Source: Desulfovibrio sp. (GTDB lineage Bacteria > Desulfobacterota > Desulfovibrionia > Desulfovibrionales > Desulfovibrionaceae). From it: DNA of 64,000 bases. Made by a program: the position numbers and the translations under genes. The stretch is taken from assembly GCA_031291035.1 (NCBI GenBank), contig JAISLI010000024.1, forward strand, positions 23,641 to 87,640, in the 5' to 3' direction. Every line of letters begins with the position of its first letter. Position 1 is the stretch's first letter. Shown piece by piece: positions 8,896 to 16,941 of this stretch. The notes beneath the pieces are model-generated. The model worked only from the letters and a program-made list of their open reading frames with translations, did no database searches and was not told the origin of the DNA.

Positions 8896-9387
8896 TTACC
8901 ACAGGTTTGACGGCCGCGCCGGCACAAGCGCCGGATAGTCGCTGCGCATGGAATAGATAAAATTCGCCTGCCGTATGTTACCGCTGACTATCACCATAAT
9001 CAGCAATTTTGATTGCTTGTCTTCACGAACTACGCAATAGCCACTGTCGCCCATTTTTTTGAATGAAAATTCCAGTTGACCATTACGCAAGGCCGGTCTT
9101 GCGCCGTTCAGCAGTTTTGCCGCTTCCCATGCCTTTTTTTCCGCCTCGCCGGGGGCGGCGGAAGATACGGTAACGGAGGCTGAACATTTGTGTTTTATTT
9201 GCCCGAGCAGAACATGGACCATATCTTTCCGGGCTTTGGGGCCGTCAAGTATCTTCCAGTCCGGCGGCAGCTCCAGGCTGTAGTATTTTGTCGTCAGCGG
9301 CGCGGCGGTTGCGGCCGTGACGGTCGCCGCCAGCAGGCCGGCGAGCAGTGCGGCCGCGCGGATGCATTTGAATATGGCGAAAGGCAT
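8896..9387 (-). CDS. Secreted hypothetical protein
   Basis: 163 residues from ATG 9387, preceded by GTGGAG at good spacing; an ATG ten codons earlier lacks this. Signal peptide about 1-29 (AALLAGLLAATVTAATA). The mature part (YYSLELPPDWKILDG, a possible disulphide pair of cysteines) reads like the small lipid- or stress-related periplasmic proteins that follow an 'SLELPPDW' opening in many proteobacteria. I do not recognise a named domain. It is the last gene of the minus-strand run. Confidence 0.6.
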   Translation of the reverse strand: MPFAIFKCIRAAALLAGLLAATVTAATAAPLTTKYYSLELPPDWKILDGPKARKDMVHVLLGQIKHKCSASVTVSSAAPGEAEKKAWEAAKLLNGARPALRNGQLEFSFKKMGDSGYCVVREDKQSKLLIMVIVSGNIRQANFIYSMRSDYPALVPARPSNLW

Positions 9388-9436
9388 TATCCACTCCACA
9401 AAAATGTTTCTGCGCAACGGAACATATCGCCCCGCT

Positions 9437-9823
9437 TCAATGCGCCGTCCGGACGATTTCCAGAAGGAGAGGAATGGCGTGCAACCGGCTGCTTATTTCT
9501 TCCGTGCTGCCAAGCCGCCATTGCAGACTTTCCGCCTGCCAGCCGAGGCGCTCCGCCACGGATTTGACGATACCGGGCACATTGATCACAGGATGGCGCT
9601 GAAATACCTGGGGCAGTCCGTATGTCAGGTTACAGGCAAGGCATTTGCCCGGACGCCGGCGCAGTTCGAAAGCCAGCTCGGCGCGTGTGGGGGAGAGGGC
9701 GCGGCACACAAGGCCTATGTCATACGCGCCTTCTTCCCCCCCGCCGAAGAGCGCGTCAAAAAATTTTTCCGTTCGTTCCGCCGGAAAAATGCCGTCAAGA
9801 AAGGCCTGATCAAGTCTGGGCAT
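9437..9823 (-). CDS. Conserved hypothetical cytoplasmic protein
   Basis: 128 residues from ATG 9823, preceded by GGGGAGA. The protein is acidic at the N-terminus (FFDALFGGGEEGAYDI) and has a CLACNLTYGLPQVF stretch with a CxxC pair that could bind a metal. I believe similar proteins occur across Desulfovibrio, where they have carried a misleading homeobox-type annotation, but I cannot confirm this here. No function can be assigned. It lies 59 bases after gluQ on the same strand. Confidence 0.55.
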   Translation of the reverse strand: MPRLDQAFLDGIFPAERTEKFFDALFGGGEEGAYDIGLVCRALSPTRAELAFELRRRPGKCLACNLTYGLPQVFQRHPVINVPGIVKSVAERLGWQAESLQWRLGSTEEISSRLHAIPLLLEIVRTAH

Positions 9824-9882
9824 GGTTTCTCCCCGCATGTTGTGTTGTTGTGCTGTGTATGTAACCACGGCGTTTCGCGGAT

Positions 9883-10860
9883 TCAGGCCACAAGCCGTCT
9901 GACGTCATCCTCTGTGACGCGCTGGTCATGTTCCGGCAAACGCGCCAAGGTGAATCGCGGCAGAAGATCGCCGGGCTTCACGGGTTGTTCCCGCGGGTTG
10001 AGCCCAGCCATTCGCGAGAGCAGACCGACGACGCGACGCGCGTCCGCTCCCTGTTGCCGAAGGCTACGCAGCGCCAAGCCCTTGTGGCGCTTGGCCAGAC
10101 GTTCTCCATTATTGTCCAGCAGCAGCGGAATATGCGCATACCTGGGCGTAGCATACCCCAACAGGCGTTGCAAAACAATCTGTCCCGGCGTGGAATGTAA
10201 AATATCCCGCCCGCGCACAACTTCGGTTATGCCCATCGCGGCGTCATCCACTGTGACGGCAAGCTGGTAGGAGATGACCCCGTCCGAACGCCGCAGGGCG
10301 AAGTCTCCACCGCAATCCGCAAGCCGCATTCTTCCTTCTCCCTTCAAGGCGTCGGTGAAAGAGACCTCTTCCGCGGAACAGCGCAACCGCACGGCCGCCC
10401 TGCGTCCCGCCCCGAACAGGACGGCCCGTTGCGCCTCGTCAAGGCGGCGGCATGTACCGGGATAGGGAACCACGGCATCTTCCGCATGCGGGGCCGAGGC
10501 CAAGTTCCGGAGTTCCCCGCGGGTGCAGAAGCAGGGATACGTCACGCCGATCCGGTCAAGCCGCGTCAGCGCCTCCTCGTAATGCCCCTTGCGCAGACTT
10601 TGCAAATACGGTTGCGCCGGTCCGGCGACATCCGGCCCCTCATCCCAGTCAAGCCCAAGCCAGCGCATATCTTCCAGAAGAGCGTCGATAAATTCCGTCC
10701 TGGAGCGTTGCGGATCAATATCCTCCACACGCAGAATCATCCGCCCGTTCTGCGCTCGGGCGGAAAGCCAGACCAACAGAAAGGCCCAGGCATTGCCAAG
10801 GTGGACATACCCTGTGGGGCTTGGCGCAAAACGCCCGCAAACACGGGCCGCGTGGCGCAT
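9883..10860 (-). CDS. gluQ: Glutamyl-queuosine tRNA(Asp) synthetase
   Basis: 325 residues. GluQ-RS attaches glutamate to the queuosine base in the anticodon of tRNA-Asp. It is a truncated glutamyl-tRNA synthetase: it has the class I HLGN signature at residues 20-23 and a KMSKS equivalent LAKRHKG at 255-261 but stops before any anticodon-binding domain. The zinc site of this family is visible (C110, C112, then YPGTC ending at C137). The start codon overlaps the stop of the NlpC/P60 gene by one base (TAATG), implying translational coupling. Confusion with full-length GltX is excluded by the length. Confidence 0.9.
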   Translation of the reverse strand: MRHAARVCGRFAPSPTGYVHLGNAWAFLLVWLSARAQNGRMILRVEDIDPQRSRTEFIDALLEDMRWLGLDWDEGPDVAGPAQPYLQSLRKGHYEEALTRLDRIGVTYPCFCTRGELRNLASAPHAEDAVVPYPGTCRRLDEAQRAVLFGAGRRAAVRLRCSAEEVSFTDALKGEGRMRLADCGGDFALRRSDGVISYQLAVTVDDAAMGITEVVRGRDILHSTPGQIVLQRLLGYATPRYAHIPLLLDNNGERLAKRHKGLALRSLRQQGADARRVVGLLSRMAGLNPREQPVKPGDLLPRFTLARLPEHDQRVTEDDVRRLVA

Positions 10861-11669
10861 TACGATTTGTCTGTTTTATTCCGTGAATTTTTCCGTCCGG
10901 TTTTTCCGCGCGCCCCGTCGGACGAGGCGCTGTTTTTGCTCCTTTCAGCGGAAGCGCGGATGTTTTCTTTGCCGGAAGCCGCTTTCACGGTTTTTTTGAC
11001 GGCGGTTTTTCCCTTTGCGGCGTATGCCGCTTTGCCGCCTTTTGTTGATTTGTTTGCCCTGATCTTGCCTTTTCCCTTGCGGGTCAGTTCGCGTGTGACC
11101 TTCTGCTCCGTGTAATCGTTGAGACGGCTCCGGGCTTCGGCCACAAGATCCTCACCGCCGTTGAGGCTGATGCGGCGTGCTCCCAAAAGCGTGTTGCTGA
11201 AGTAGGGGTCGGAAAGGGGGGTAATGCGTACGGTCAGGCGACGGCGCGGGCTGTGGATGAATTTGCCGCCGCCCACATAGATGCCTGTGTGATAGCCGCG
11301 CCGCGGGTGGCGAAAGGCGACTATATCGCCTTCGCGCATATCCTCGATGCGCGTTATGGGCGTGCCCACAAAGGCCTGTTCCCGGGCGGAACGGGGCAGG
11401 TTTATGCCCACGCTTTTATAGGCCCAGCAAACGAAACCGGAGCAGTCAAATCCCCCGGGTCCTGTCCCGCCGCGGACATAGGGCGTCCCGATGGCGGATC
11501 TGGCTGTCGTGAGAATGCGCCGGGTTTCCGTGGCCGGCTTCTTGTCAAAAGCCGCCTGATATGAGCGGTGAAAAGCGGTGTCGCCACTTTGGGAACCTTT
11601 TTTTGCGGCGCACCCGAACATGATCCCACAAATCATGAACAGCGCGTACAATTTCAGGCGATTTTGCAT
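10860..11669 (-). CDS. NlpC/P60-family cell-wall peptidase lipoprotein with basic tail
   Basis: 269 residues. A lipoprotein signal ends in GIMFGC (C20). An NlpC/P60 endopeptidase domain spans about 50-165: catalytic Cys in GGFDCSGF (C76), His in GYHTGIYV (H127) and the third polar residue in FIHS (H139). Such enzymes cut the gamma-D-Glu-meso-DAP bond or relatives in peptidoglycan. From about residue 190 the protein is a Lys/Arg/Ser/Ala-rich low-complexity tail of some 80 residues that should be disordered and strongly cationic, plausibly binding anionic wall or nucleic acid. It overlaps gluQ by one base. Confidence 0.85.
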   Translation of the reverse strand: MQNRLKLYALFMICGIMFGCAAKKGSQSGDTAFHRSYQAAFDKKPATETRRILTTARSAIGTPYVRGGTGPGGFDCSGFVCWAYKSVGINLPRSAREQAFVGTPITRIEDMREGDIVAFRHPRRGYHTGIYVGGGKFIHSPRRRLTVRITPLSDPYFSNTLLGARRISLNGGEDLVAEARSRLNDYTEQKVTRELTRKGKGKIRANKSTKGGKAAYAAKGKTAVKKTVKAASGKENIRASAERSKNSASSDGARGKTGRKNSRNKTDKS

Positions 11670-11739
11670 TCACACTCCAGTGTTCGCGCCGGATCCGTTT
11701 TGTTCCCGCCGACGCCGCAGCCGCGGCTGTTATGCCGCT

Positions 11740-12186
11740 TCAGGTCGTGATGTCCAGCAATGTTCCCGCCATATCGTCCGCGGAGCGGATTGCGACGGCA
11801 TTGGCCCCAAAGCTGTACTGGGCGACAATCATGTTTACCATTTCGCGGCCGAAATCAGTACCGCTTGGGTTGATAAACTCCGGCGACATGCCGTTCGCAT
11901 CTCCGTCCGGAGCTATGGCGGCGTTGACGACGGCCCATCCGTAAAGATCCGTCGGGGACGCGAGGCTGTCCGCCATGTCAAGCGGACGGGGACGGGCAAG
12001 CCCGTTGTCCTGAAAAATCGTTTCCAGCCGCACCCCCACGCCGTCCTGGCCCGTGGCAAAAACCGCGGTCTGCGGCTTGAAGTCGGACGTGTTCACATTG
12101 GCCACATTGTGGGCTGTTACGGCCATGCCCACGGAGTAGGAATTCAGGGCCTGCGCCCCGATGCTCATGCTTTCCGTGATACCCAT
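11740..12186 (-). CDS. Flagellar rod/hook-family protein, solitary
   Basis: 148 residues. The N-terminus (ALNSYSVGMAVTAHNVANVN) is the standard rod/hook N-terminal motif of FlgB/FlgC/FlgE/FlgG proteins, and the C-terminus (REMVNMIVAQYSFGANAVAI) is the matching C-terminal rod motif. It has no middle domain, so it is FlgC-like in size. It lies among unrelated housekeeping genes, away from flgI-flgJ at 36.6 kb. It may be a paralogue or a minor rod component; I do not assign a symbol. Confidence 0.7.
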   Translation of the reverse strand: MGITESMSIGAQALNSYSVGMAVTAHNVANVNTSDFKPQTAVFATGQDGVGVRLETIFQDNGLARPRPLDMADSLASPTDLYGWAVVNAAIAPDGDANGMSPEFINPSGTDFGREMVNMIVAQYSFGANAVAIRSADDMAGTLLDITT

Positions 12187-12250
12187 GCGGAAGACAACTG
12201 TTGCCTAGTGTTAAAAAAACGGTGTAAACAGCATCGTAACGATAAGATTA

Positions 12251-13120
12251 TCACGGGGAACCGGTAAAGGCAAAAGATTTTTTGAGCGAGAACACGCTGA
12301 ATTGACTGCGAAAACATGATTGTTCCACAGTTTCGCACAATTGCCGGAAATTTTTCGGGGTCAGCGTTTCCGGACGACGAACGGGATCAATGCCCATGCC
12401 CTGGAGATTCCGGACAAATTCCGGCATACCGGCCCGCCTGAAAATAGTGCCGAGCTGTTTTCGCCGTTGCCGGAAACAGGTCCGGAGCAGGCCGGCCAGA
12501 ATTTCCGGACGACGCGGGCGGCCGTACGGAGGGAGAGGTTCAAGGGAAATCACCGCGGACAATACCTTGGGCGGCGGGACAAAGGCTTCAGGACCTACCG
12601 TGAATTCCAGGCGCGGACGGGCAAAAGACTGTACCCATACAGACAGCGCGCCGTAGTGGCGGCCTGACGGCGGAGCCGTAATGCGTCGACCGACCTCGTG
12701 TTGCACCATAAATACGGCTCTGGCGAGGCCCTCGGCTTTCCAGACAATGTCCCAGATGAGGCGCGAGGCAATGTTGTACGGCAGATTTCCGGCTATTTTC
12801 CAGGAATTTTTCGGCGTTATGCGCCGCCAGTCAAAAAAAAGGGCATCCGCATGCACGGGCAGTGTGCCGGGGGCTCTCAGGCGTCCGCGTTCCGCAATCC
12901 AGTGATCGTCTTTTTCAAGCAGCAGCAACAGGCTGTGCGGGGCTTTTTCCAGTTCACGCGTCAGGGCGCCGGAGCCGGGACCTATCTCCAGCAGACGATC
13001 TTCCGGCCGCAAGGCGAGCAGGTCTGAAATCCGGGGACAGACGCTGATTTCGCGCAAAAAATGCTGACCAAGACTTTTTTTTGCGCCGGGTGGGCCGGGC
13101 ACCGCGGAATGCTTGCCCAT
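12251..13120 (-). CDS. rsmA: 16S rRNA dimethyladenosine transferase
   Basis: 289 residues. RsmA (KsgA) dimethylates two adjacent adenines near the 3' end of 16S rRNA during 30S maturation. The sequence has the family opening KKSLGQHFL, the SAM-binding motif LEIGPGSGALT (about 44-54), a VHADAL acidic loop and the catalytic NLPYNIAS. The C-terminal helical domain is complete apart from a short divergent tail. It ends 65 bases before the flagellar-rod gene and starts six bases after the EF-G stop. Confidence 0.94.
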   Translation of the reverse strand: MGKHSAVPGPPGAKKSLGQHFLREISVCPRISDLLALRPEDRLLEIGPGSGALTRELEKAPHSLLLLLEKDDHWIAERGRLRAPGTLPVHADALFFDWRRITPKNSWKIAGNLPYNIASRLIWDIVWKAEGLARAVFMVQHEVGRRITAPPSGRHYGALSVWVQSFARPRLEFTVGPEAFVPPPKVLSAVISLEPLPPYGRPRRPEILAGLLRTCFRQRRKQLGTIFRRAGMPEFVRNLQGMGIDPVRRPETLTPKNFRQLCETVEQSCFRSQFSVFSLKKSFAFTGSP

Positions 13121-13126
13121 TTTCAG

Positions 13127-15169
13127 CTACGGCTTGTCAAACCGGTCAAAAACCAGCGACAGGCCGGCCCGTCCCTGGGTCGCCGAGCGCAACGCGGTTG
13201 AAAAGCCGAAGAGTCTGCGCAACGGGGCGCTGCCCCGCAGCAGTTTCAGCCCGTTGTGGTCTTCCAGATTTTCGACTCTGCCGCTGCAGGTGTTCAGCGC
13301 GTTAATGGCCGCTCCGAGAAAAGCGTCCGGAACATTGATTTCAACGCGCATGATCGGTTCCAGCATGACGGGCGAGGCCTTGCCGACGGCTTCCCGCAGA
13401 GCCAGGCCGGCCGCCGTGTGACAGCCGGGGGCTGTGGTTCGCCCCTCAATCCTTTCGACGCCGGTCAAAAGCACGTCAATGTCCTGCAAAGGCCAACCCT
13501 CCAGGCCGCTTTGCAAGGCGTCATGCACTCCTTCCAGAGCGGCCCGCAAAAGATGTCCGGGCAGGACTTTCTGCGCCGGGGCGGGAGCATCCGGCAAAAA
13601 ATCGCCCACGGCCACAAAATTTCCGGAGTTCCGCCGTCTCGGCTTCACGCGGAGGGAAACCGCGCCGTGATGGCGATCCTTGCCCAATTCCCTGTCAAAG
13701 ATAGCCGCCCCGCTTGCTTCCCGGGCGACAGTTTCCCGTAGAACAACCTGCGGGTGCCCGGCGCGCGGGTTGATGCCGAACTCACGACGCAGGCGTTCCA
13801 GCAGAATGTCCAGGTGCAGCTCACCCATGCCGGAAACAATGCGCGCTCCCGTTTCTTCATCCGGACGCGCGGACAGCGTTGGATCCTCCTCAATATAGCG
13901 TTGCAGGACTTCATCCAGAATTTTGCCCTCATCGGCGTTGCGTGGTTCCAGAAGAAGCGTGATAACCGGCGGGCGCGATTCTATGGCTTCCAGCAGAATA
14001 TCCCGGCCCGCCGAGGAATAGGTGTCTCCGGTGCGGGCGGAGCGCAAACCCGTTACCGCGGCCATCTCCCCCGCCGCAACCTGCGGCGTCTGCTCGCGCC
14101 TGTTCGCGTGGAGACGGTAAATACGCCCTACGCGATCACTGGATTTTTGCGATACATTGCGTATGGTGTCGCCTTCTTTCAGGCGGCCGGCATACATGCG
14201 CAGCAGGGCGAGCTTTCTGCCGTTTTCCACAAGTATTTTGAACACAAGCCCCAGCGGCGGCTCCTCGGGGGACGGACGCACGCCCATGACGGCGCCTTCC
14301 GGGGAATACCCTTCCGGAGTGGGCACATCCAGAGGAGACGGCAGGAGGTCGCATATCGCGTCAAGAAGCGGTTGCACCCCCGTGTTGCGCAACGCGGAAC
14401 CACAGAAAACAGGAGTTACCGCCCGCGAAAGCGTTGCCCGGCGCAGCGCGGCACAGATGTCTTCCGGGCTGAAAGTGACGTCCAAATAGAGGGGAAGAAA
14501 GATTTCATCGTTCTCGGCCAGATTCTCCAAGAGCAAATCATGCCATTGACCGATCACAGCGGCTTCTTCAGGTGAAAGATTCCGCGTATGTATGGTTTTC
14601 CCCTGATCTCCGGCGTCAAAAAGCAGCTTTCTTTTCGAGAGAACATCAAGTATGCCGTCAAACTCCTCGCCCTGTCCGGAGGGAAGGGCAAGAGGCACGG
14701 GGTTCGCGCCAAGACGCAAACGTATGGCCTTGAGTACGGCCTCAAAATCCGCTCCCTGGCGATCCATTTTGTTGATGAAGGCAACTTTTGGAACCCCGAA
14801 GCGTTCCGACTGTCGCCAGACAGCCTCGGACTGCGGCTCCACGCCGCCGACGGCGCAGAATACGCCAACCGCTCCGTCCAGAACGCGCAGGGAGCGCTCC
14901 ACCTCAATGGTAAAGTCCACATGACCCGGCGTATCAATAAGGTTAAGCGTTTTACCCCGCCATTCGCAACTGGTCATGGCGGAAGTGATGGTGATGCCGC
15001 GTTCCTGTTCCTCAGGCAGGTAATCCATGGTGGCCGCGCCGTCGTGCACTTCGCCCATGCGGTGAATTTTGCGCGTGTAAAACAGGATGCGCTCCGAAAG
15101 GGTGGTCTTGCCCGCGTCAATATGGGCGATGATCCCGATATTGCGAATGTTTTGAATCCGCTCGTCCAT
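13127..15169 (-). CDS. fusA: Elongation factor G paralogue (EF-G2 type)
   Basis: 680 residues from ATG 15169 (MDERIQNIRNIGIIAHIDAG), with GGGAG upstream; a TTG start 33 bases earlier is less likely. P-loop AHIDAGKTT, switch II DTPGHVDF, NKMD and GSAL are intact, and domains II to V follow. It is shorter than canonical EF-G and the domain IV region is divergent (many changes after PQVVLRET), which suits the second EF-G found in many bacteria. It sits alone between hflX and rsmA rather than in a str operon, so it is probably not the only EF-G of the cell. Whether it translocates or recycles ribosomes is unknown. Confidence 0.85.
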   Translation of the reverse strand: MDERIQNIRNIGIIAHIDAGKTTLSERILFYTRKIHRMGEVHDGAATMDYLPEEQERGITITSAMTSCEWRGKTLNLIDTPGHVDFTIEVERSLRVLDGAVGVFCAVGGVEPQSEAVWRQSERFGVPKVAFINKMDRQGADFEAVLKAIRLRLGANPVPLALPSGQGEEFDGILDVLSKRKLLFDAGDQGKTIHTRNLSPEEAAVIGQWHDLLLENLAENDEIFLPLYLDVTFSPEDICAALRRATLSRAVTPVFCGSALRNTGVQPLLDAICDLLPSPLDVPTPEGYSPEGAVMGVRPSPEEPPLGLVFKILVENGRKLALLRMYAGRLKEGDTIRNVSQKSSDRVGRIYRLHANRREQTPQVAAGEMAAVTGLRSARTGDTYSSAGRDILLEAIESRPPVITLLLEPRNADEGKILDEVLQRYIEEDPTLSARPDEETGARIVSGMGELHLDILLERLRREFGINPRAGHPQVVLRETVAREASGAAIFDRELGKDRHHGAVSLRVKPRRRNSGNFVAVGDFLPDAPAPAQKVLPGHLLRAALEGVHDALQSGLEGWPLQDIDVLLTGVERIEGRTTAPGCHTAAGLALREAVGKASPVMLEPIMRVEINVPDAFLGAAINALNTCSGRVENLEDHNGLKLLRGSAPLRRLFGFSTALRSATQGRAGLSLVFDRFDKP

Positions 15170-15219
15170 AGCGGAAAAACTCCCGGTACGTGATGCCCCC
15201 AAAGCGGCCTGTCTTCACC

Positions 15220-16878
15220 TCAGGCGTTCAGAATACGGCATTGCCGTGAAAACGCAAGCTGGCGATCCACCTCCTGAAGCAGCGCCCCGAAGCCTTCTCC
15301 CGTTTTGGCGGAAAGCCTCAGGGCCTGGGGCAAGTTGTCCGCAAGCTCCGCCTTTGCCGCCGGCTCCAGCGCATCCCATTTGTTGAGCAGCAACAGAGCC
15401 GGTTTTGCCTGAAGCCCCATTTCCGGATCCGCCAGGATGTCTTCCACAGCGGCGATTTGCCGCAGAACGTCCGGATGCGACGCGTCCGCCATGTGAACAA
15501 GCATGTCCGCATCCCGCAACCCTTCAAGGGTAGCCTGGAAGGCCTCTTTGAGTTCCACAGGCAAATCGCGGATAAAACCGACCGTGTCCACCACGATCAG
15601 CGGCCTTTCCTCAGGAAAGCGCATTCGCCGCGCCACGGGGTCGAGCGTGGCGAAAAGCTTGTCTTCCACAAGGCACCGGGAGCGCGTCAAAGCGTTCAGC
15701 AATGTTGTCTTGCCCGCGTTGGTATAACCGACAAGCGCGATCACCGGAACGGAACTGCGCGCGCGTCGTTTTTTTGCAATGTTCTGGCGGAGTTTTATCT
15801 GTTCAAGTTCGTGTCGGATGCGTGTGGCGCGCTCACGTGAACGCCGGCGGTCAGTTTCCAGTTTTGTCTCGCCGGGGCCCCGTCCGCCGATGCCGCCCAT
15901 GAGGCTGTCCATATTTTTTTTCCTGCCGGCAAGACGCGGCCTGAGATAACGCAACTGCGCCAGTTCCACCTGAAGCTTTCCCGTTTTTGTTGTCGCGTGT
16001 CGCGCAAAGATGTTCAAAATCAACTGGGTGCGGTCAATGACCTCACGTTCGGTGCTGTCCGCAAGAGTGTGAAGTTGGGCCGGAGTGAGTTCGCCGTCGA
16101 AAATCAGCAGGTGAGCGCGCGCCTGCAGGGCCGCGATTTCCAGTTGCGCCAGTTTGCCCTTGCCCGGGAGCAGGCCGGGGTTTGCGCGTTGCGCCCGCTG
16201 TATGATGCGTCCGGCCACGGCGATGCCGGCTGTTTGGGCCAGCGACGTCAGTTCGTCCAGATTGCGCTTCTGTATGGAATGGGGGGCCGTGTTTACAGAA
16301 ACGAGCAAGGCGCGCCGTAATCCCGGCGTTTCAATGCCGTCCCCGGTCTGACGGGCGAATTCCGCCTCCAGGCTTTCAGCGAGTTCTGTAAAACGCGCCT
16401 CCGTGCGATCCCAGGGCCTGGGTTTTTCCACGAACCAGGGCTCGTCTGCGGGGCGGCAAGGAAGCAGATGGGCGGATTGCCATTGCAGGGGGAAGCCTTC
16501 CTGATTGACGGTGAGCGCGATAACGGCATCAAGTCGCAGGAAAAGCATATCCATGATGTCTTCCGTTGTTACGCCTTCAGGCGTGAGATGCGTGTGCAGC
16601 AAACGCAGACCGCGCAGACGATCAATGCCGGCGCGAACGCGCGGCAGATCCGGGATGAATATCCCCGTGGCCGTGCCGACAAGAACCATGCAGACCCGCC
16701 CTTTGCGATCAATCAACAGCCCTGTCTGCCTGTCCGTGGCGCGCGAGAGCAGGGCAAGCTCGCGGGCCTGCTCAATGGTGTAGACTTCCGTCATCGGAAA
16801 ACGGCGTTTGAAAAGACGAATGAGCGCGGAAAGCTGGCCCGGTTTGAGCCCTTGCAGATTTCCTTGTGGTTTGGGGAT
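15220..16878 (-). CDS. hflX: Ribosome-binding GTPase HflX, probable AUC start
   Basis: HflX splits stalled ribosomes and binds the 50S subunit. The GTPase domain is intact: VGYTNAGKTTLLNALT, DTVGFIRDLP and NKWD. The helical linker GGIGGRGPGETKLETDRR is typical. The first ATG (16794) would give 524 residues but cuts off a conserved block: the frame upstream reads GNLQGLKPGQLSALIRLFKR and then KRRFP before that Met, which matches the normal HflX N-terminus. The only sensible start before it is ATC at 16878 (reading as MPKPQGN), with a perfect AGGAG (16889-16885) six bases upstream. No ATG, GTG or TTG lies between the kinase stop and this point. I annotate the 552-residue form. Confidence 0.88.
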   Translation of the reverse strand: MPKPQGNLQGLKPGQLSALIRLFKRRFPMTEVYTIEQARELALLSRATDRQTGLLIDRKGRVCMVLVGTATGIFIPDLPRVRAGIDRLRGLRLLHTHLTPEGVTTEDIMDMLFLRLDAVIALTVNQEGFPLQWQSAHLLPCRPADEPWFVEKPRPWDRTEARFTELAESLEAEFARQTGDGIETPGLRRALLVSVNTAPHSIQKRNLDELTSLAQTAGIAVAGRIIQRAQRANPGLLPGKGKLAQLEIAALQARAHLLIFDGELTPAQLHTLADSTEREVIDRTQLILNIFARHATTKTGKLQVELAQLRYLRPRLAGRKKNMDSLMGGIGGRGPGETKLETDRRRSRERATRIRHELEQIKLRQNIAKKRRARSSVPVIALVGYTNAGKTTLLNALTRSRCLVEDKLFATLDPVARRMRFPEERPLIVVDTVGFIRDLPVELKEAFQATLEGLRDADMLVHMADASHPDVLRQIAAVEDILADPEMGLQAKPALLLLNKWDALEPAAKAELADNLPQALRLSAKTGEGFGALLQEVDRQLAFSRQCRILNA

Positions 16879-16941
16879 GGCTCGCTCCTGTGGCGGTTTT
16901 ATTTGAAGACGCTCCGCTCGGCGCGGATGGTGAAAATGAAT

